Source of the DNA: Tolumonas osonensis
Lineage (GTDB): Bacteria > Pseudomonadota > Gammaproteobacteria > Enterobacterales > Aeromonadaceae
DNA length: 64,000 nt
NCBI RefSeq assembly: GCF_014202415.1
Contig: NZ_JACHGR010000009.1
Span: 100,049 to 164,048, forward strand
Reading direction: 5' to 3'
Every line of letters begins with the position of its first letter. The stretch's first letter is position 1. Positions 61,368-64,000 of the stretch are shown here, piece by piece. Position numbers and translations under genes: made by a program. The notes under the pieces are model-generated. The model was not told where the DNA came from, made no database searches, and worked only from the letters and a program-made list of their open reading frames with translations.

Positions 61368-61691
61368 ATGGCAGTTACAAAGAAATTTTTGAAAACTAAA
61401 CCTGAAGTTCAAGTTACGTTTGAAATCAAGGCAGATGCAACCGGGGATGCATCACGGGTCTATATAGTTGGTGAGTTTGCAGGGTGGGAGCCGGTTGAAC
61501 TGAAAAAACTGAAAAGCGGGTTATTTAAAACAACTATTAATCTGCCAACGAATAAGCAGGATAGTTATCAATATTGCTATCGTCTTGTGTTACCGGATGG
61601 CACAGAAAAATTCGAGAATGAGACACAGGCGGATGCTTATTGCAGCAATCCATATGGTGGGGAAAACTCTGTTATCTCAGTGCTTCCATAA
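61368..61691 (+). CDS. Stand-alone early-set (CBM48-like) domain protein
   Basis: 107 residues that are almost entirely one isoamylase N-terminal / AMPK-beta-like early-set domain (VTFEIKADATGDASRVYIVG, then EFAGWEPVELKKLKSGLF, YQYCYRLVLPDG). Such domains bind glycogen or starch in multidomain enzymes; here no catalytic domain follows. AAGGAG lies six bases upstream of the ATG. It sits alone between mutH and rplS with a shared terminator. Function is not known to me; carbohydrate binding is inferred from the fold. Confidence 0.8.
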   Translation: MAVTKKFLKTKPEVQVTFEIKADATGDASRVYIVGEFAGWEPVELKKLKSGLFKTTINLPTNKQDSYQYCYRLVLPDGTEKFENETQADAYCSNPYGGENSVISVLP

Positions 61692-61710
61692 CAGAAGTCA
61701 TATCATTGAA

Positions 61711-61742
61711 AATAAAAAAGCCTACCGAAGTAGGCTTTTTTA
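61711..61742. terminator. Bidirectional terminator between the early-set gene and rplS
   Basis: AAAAAGCCTA and TAGGCTTTTT form a ten-base-pair stem with a CCGAAG loop and A/T tracts on both sides. Confidence 0.92.
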
Positions 61743-61748
61743 TTTTTA

Positions 61749-62096
61749 TCAGTTGAGCTTCTCTTTGATACGAGCAGCTTTACCTGACAGATTACGCAGG
61801 TAGTACAGTTTAGCGCGGCGAACATCACCACGACGTTTCAGTTCTACACTCGCGATCAGCGGGCTATGGGTTTGGAATACACGTTCCACACCTTCACCGT
61901 TAGAAATCTTACGTACAGTGAAAGAAGAATGCAGACCACGGTTACGCTTAGCGATAACGACGCCTTCAAACGCCTGCAGACGCTCTTTACCACCTTCAAT
62001 AACACGAACTTGTACACGAACGGTATCACCCTGAGCAAAAGCAGGGATATCGGTACGTAATTGTTCCTGTTCCAGTTGTTTAATAATGTTGCTCAT
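61749..62096 (-). CDS. rplS: Ribosomal protein L19
   Basis: 115 residues, full length ([20 protein letters not shown], then [20 protein letters not shown]). It lies at the 30S-50S interface. It is the last gene of rpsP-rimM-trmD-rplS. Confidence 0.98.
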   Translation of the reverse strand: MSNIIKQLEQEQLRTDIPAFAQGDTVRVQVRVIEGGKERLQAFEGVVIAKRNRGLHSSFTVRKISNGEGVERVFQTHSPLIASVELKRRGDVRRAKLYYLRNLSGKAARIKEKLN

Positions 62097-62127
62097 TGTC
62101 TTTCCTACCTAGGATAAACTGAAAACT

Positions 62128-62877
62128 CTACTGCTGTTCAGCATTCAGCTCCTGAACATACTCAGCAAGCAACTTCGCTTGCTCGTCAGTCAGAGCTAGG
62201 TTATTAAGTAATTCCGGTCTTCTTTGCCACGTCCGCCCCAAAGACTGTTTTAAACGCCAGCGACGAATATGTTCATGATTACCACTCAGTAACACATCAG
62301 GAACCACAACCCCGTCCAGATTTTCCGGACGTGTGTAATGGGGACAATCAAGCAGACCATCGGTGAATGAATCCTGCTCCGCACTGGCCATATCGCCAAG
62401 CACACCGGGAACAAGACGTGATACAGCGTCAACTAAGGTCATAGCTGGTAATTCACCACCACTTAACACATAGTCACCTGCAGACCACTCTTCATCAATA
62501 TCTGACTGAATTACCCGCTCATCGATACCTTCGTACCGGCCAGCGACTAAAATCAGTTTTTTGTAGCGAGCAAGCTCGGCTACACCTGATTGCGTTAGTT
62601 TTTTACCCTGAGGTGAAAGATAAATCACTTTCACATCATCACCAGCTGCCAGTCTAGCAGCGTGGATAGCATCCCGGAGCGGCTGCACCATCATCAGCAT
62701 TCCCGGACCACCACCATAAGGGCGATCATCAACGGTGCGATGTTTATCATGGGCAAAATCCCGAGGGTTCCAACATTGAATGTTCAGTAAACCTCGTTTA
62801 ACCGCCCGGCCTGTTACCCCAAAATCCGTAATAGCACGGAACATGTCCGGGAAGAGGCTAATCACCCCGATCCACAT
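62128..62877 (-). CDS. trmD: tRNA (guanine-N1)-methyltransferase TrmD
   Basis: 249 residues. The SPOUT knot motifs are present ([45 protein letters not shown]). It methylates G37 of tRNAs and prevents frameshifting. ATG 62877 has GGAGG upstream and gives the family start [13 protein letters not shown]. Confidence 0.97.
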   Translation of the reverse strand: MWIGVISLFPDMFRAITDFGVTGRAVKRGLLNIQCWNPRDFAHDKHRTVDDRPYGGGPGMLMMVQPLRDAIHAARLAAGDDVKVIYLSPQGKKLTQSGVAELARYKKLILVAGRYEGIDERVIQSDIDEEWSAGDYVLSGGELPAMTLVDAVSRLVPGVLGDMASAEQDSFTDGLLDCPHYTRPENLDGVVVPDVLLSGNHEHIRRWRLKQSLGRTWQRRPELLNNLALTDEQAKLLAEYVQELNAEQQ

Positions 62878-62907
62878 ACTACCTCCGTACAACAACAAAT
62901 TTCAGGA

Positions 62908-63429
62908 TCAGAATCCCGGATCCCAATCGATTTCAATCAGACGAGCAGTGATATCAATATGCTTAATCACTTGTTCATCAATGAAAGGAATCAAACGTTC
63001 TTTCATACTAAAAGCGTCATTCAAATTAGCCTGAACGACCAATACGTCATTAGAACCTGTTTCCATCAATTCAGAGACAGTTCCAAGCTGATAGCCTTTA
63101 GTTGTTACCACCGCACAACCTATCAGGTCACGCCAGTAGTATTCACCTTGCGGTAGCGCTGGTAGCTGATCAGATAAAACAGCAATATCAACACCGGTCA
63201 GAGCTTGTGCATCTTCTCGGGAATCTACACCATCAAGTTTACAGATCAGACCATTATTGTGACGCTTCCAGCTGGTCAGCTGGATTTCACGCCACGTCCC
63301 CTTGTTCATAATAAACCAAGGAGTGTAATCAAAAATGCTTTCCGGATTATCGGTGAAAGAGTTGACCTTCAGCCAACCTTTGATGCCATACACAGCACCA
63401 AGACGACCTACAATGACAGATTTGTCCAC
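62908..63429 (-). CDS. rimM: Ribosome maturation factor RimM
   Basis: 173 residues. It has the N-terminal RimM barrel ([20 protein letters not shown]) and a C-terminal PRC-barrel ([20 protein letters not shown]). It assists assembly of the 30S head. The start is GTG 63429, with GGAG upstream; the in-frame ATG at 63444 lies in the ribosome site. Confidence 0.95.
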   Translation of the reverse strand: MDKSVIVGRLGAVYGIKGWLKVNSFTDNPESIFDYTPWFIMNKGTWREIQLTSWKRHNNGLICKLDGVDSREDAQALTGVDIAVLSDQLPALPQGEYYWRDLIGCAVVTTKGYQLGTVSELMETGSNDVLVVQANLNDAFSMKERLIPFIDEQVIKHIDITARLIEIDWDPGF

Positions 63430-63458
63430 GTTGACTCCTACCACCTACCAGATCGCAA

Positions 63459-63707
63459 TTAAGCCGCTTTAGAAGCGTCTTTAACCAGCTTGGCAACACG
63501 ATCAGACAGAGATGCACCCTGACCTACCCAATGTTGGATACGTTCCAGGTCCAGATTTACTTTCTCAGCCTGGCCAGCAGCCAGTGGGTTAAAGAAACCT
63601 ACACGCTCAATAAAGCGACCATCACGCGCAAAGCGTGCATCGGCAACTACCACTTGGTAGAAAGGACGCTTTTTCGCGCCGCCACGTTGTAAACGAATGG
63701 TTACCAT
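63459..63707 (-). CDS. rpsP: Ribosomal protein S16
   Basis: 82 residues, full length ([20 protein letters not shown]). It is the first gene of the conserved rpsP-rimM-trmD-rplS operon, with TGAGGA before the ATG. The 150 bases upstream must hold the operon promoter. Confidence 0.98.
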   Translation of the reverse strand: MVTIRLQRGGAKKRPFYQVVVADARFARDGRFIERVGFFNPLAAGQAEKVNLDLERIQHWVGQGASLSDRVAKLVKDASKAA

Positions 63708-63865
63708 ATCGTCCTCATTAACTTTGATTGAACAAGGCTCACAACCTAATACGAGCCCCAGCTTAGAATAAGCCGCGCAATTTTACTCAGATCGCCACGA
63801 AAAGCAACCCAGGCAGACAGCACAGCTGAAAATATATTCGTACGTTGTTACTTTATTTTTACCAA

Positions 63866-63891
63866 AACAAAAACCCCGCTAGTGCGGGGTT
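63866..63891 (-). terminator. Terminator of the rRNA operon
   Basis: Read on the minus strand, AACCCCGC and GCGGGGTT pair around ACTA, followed by TTTTTGTTTT, just after the 5S rRNA 3' end. Confidence 0.9.
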
Positions 63892-63913
63892 CTGTCTTTT
63901 ACTTTAAATTTAA

Positions 63914-64000
63914 AAGCCTGGCAGTGTCCTACTCTCACATGGCGAATGCCACACTACCATCGGCGCTACAGCGTTTCACTTCTGTGTTCGGAATGGATAC
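63914..64000 (-). rRNA. rrf: 5S ribosomal RNA, 3' part (cut by the window edge)
   Basis: The reverse complement ends GAGAGTAGGACACTGCCAGGC and carries the internal box GTTTCACTTCTGTGTTCGG on the plus strand. It matches 5S rRNA; about 87 of the roughly 116-120 bases are inside the window. It would be the last gene of an rrn operon continuing beyond 64000. Confidence 0.93.

Overview
The window looks like a stretch of chromosome from a gammaproteobacterium. Vertically inherited housekeeping blocks fill nearly all of it: mlaFEDCB-ibaG-murA, kdsD-kdsC-lptCAB-rpoN-hpf-ptsN-rapZ-ptsO, rpsP-rimM-trmD-rplS, ribF-ileS-lspA, rplM-rpsI and rppH-ptsP/mutH. Gene order and protein similarity (from memory, not from a search) point to Aeromonadales, most likely Tolumonas or a close relative. 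I see no insertion sequence, prophage, CRISPR array or integron.

Layout. 48-124: tRNA-Arg(CCG), minus strand. 342-5157: TetR regulator, membrane fusion protein and RND pump, with a perfect palindromic operator in front. 5408-6829: AGCS-type sodium:amino-acid symporter. 6881-9958 (minus): a lone lacZ with a GalR-like operator, then glnE and zur. 13767-18171: a Zur box followed by a zinc operon of an unannotated 43-codon membrane ORF, znuC, znuB, znuA and a ZevA/ZevB-like pair. 18286-19128: pirin. 19172-22177 (minus): rraB, luxS, an SLT-domain lipoprotein, glnB, rpsI and rplM with a structured leader. 22542-25571: zapG/yhcB, degQ, degS. 25615-30199 (minus): murA, ibaG and mlaBCDEF. 30370-37122: Kdo and LPS-transport genes, rpoN and the nitrogen-PTS genes. 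37131-40398: divergent metR/metE with four tandem MetJ boxes. 40526-41302: lgt. 41412-46317: type IV minor-pilin cluster (fimT convergent with pilE-pilV-pilW-pilX-pilY1). 46406-53302 (minus): ispH, lspA, ileS, ribF, murJ. 53496: rpsT. 53830-56282 (minus): HlyU-like ArsR regulator, nhaR, nhaA. 56607: thyA. 57536-60353 (minus): ptsP and rppH. 60562: mutH. 61368: a stand-alone early-set (CBM48-like) protein. 61749-63707 (minus): rplS-trmD-rimM-rpsP. 63914-64000: the 3' end of a 5S rRNA, minus strand, with the rrn terminator.

Functional themes. The cell envelope dominates: Mla lipid transport, Lpt and Kdo, Lgt/LspA lipoprotein maturation, MurA/MurJ, DegQ/DegS and ZapG. All three nitrogen-PTS proteins (PtsP, PtsO, PtsN) are here, along with RpoN, RapZ and two nitrogen regulators (GlnE, GlnB). 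The most distinctive locus is the zinc operon. It joins high-affinity ZnuCBA uptake to a second periplasmic/inner-membrane pair and a His-bearing small membrane ORF behind one Zur site.

Starts were chosen by Shine-Dalgarno spacing, signal peptides and family alignment from memory. Several genes use GTG or TTG. No similarity search was run, so family names rest on recognised motifs and gene order.
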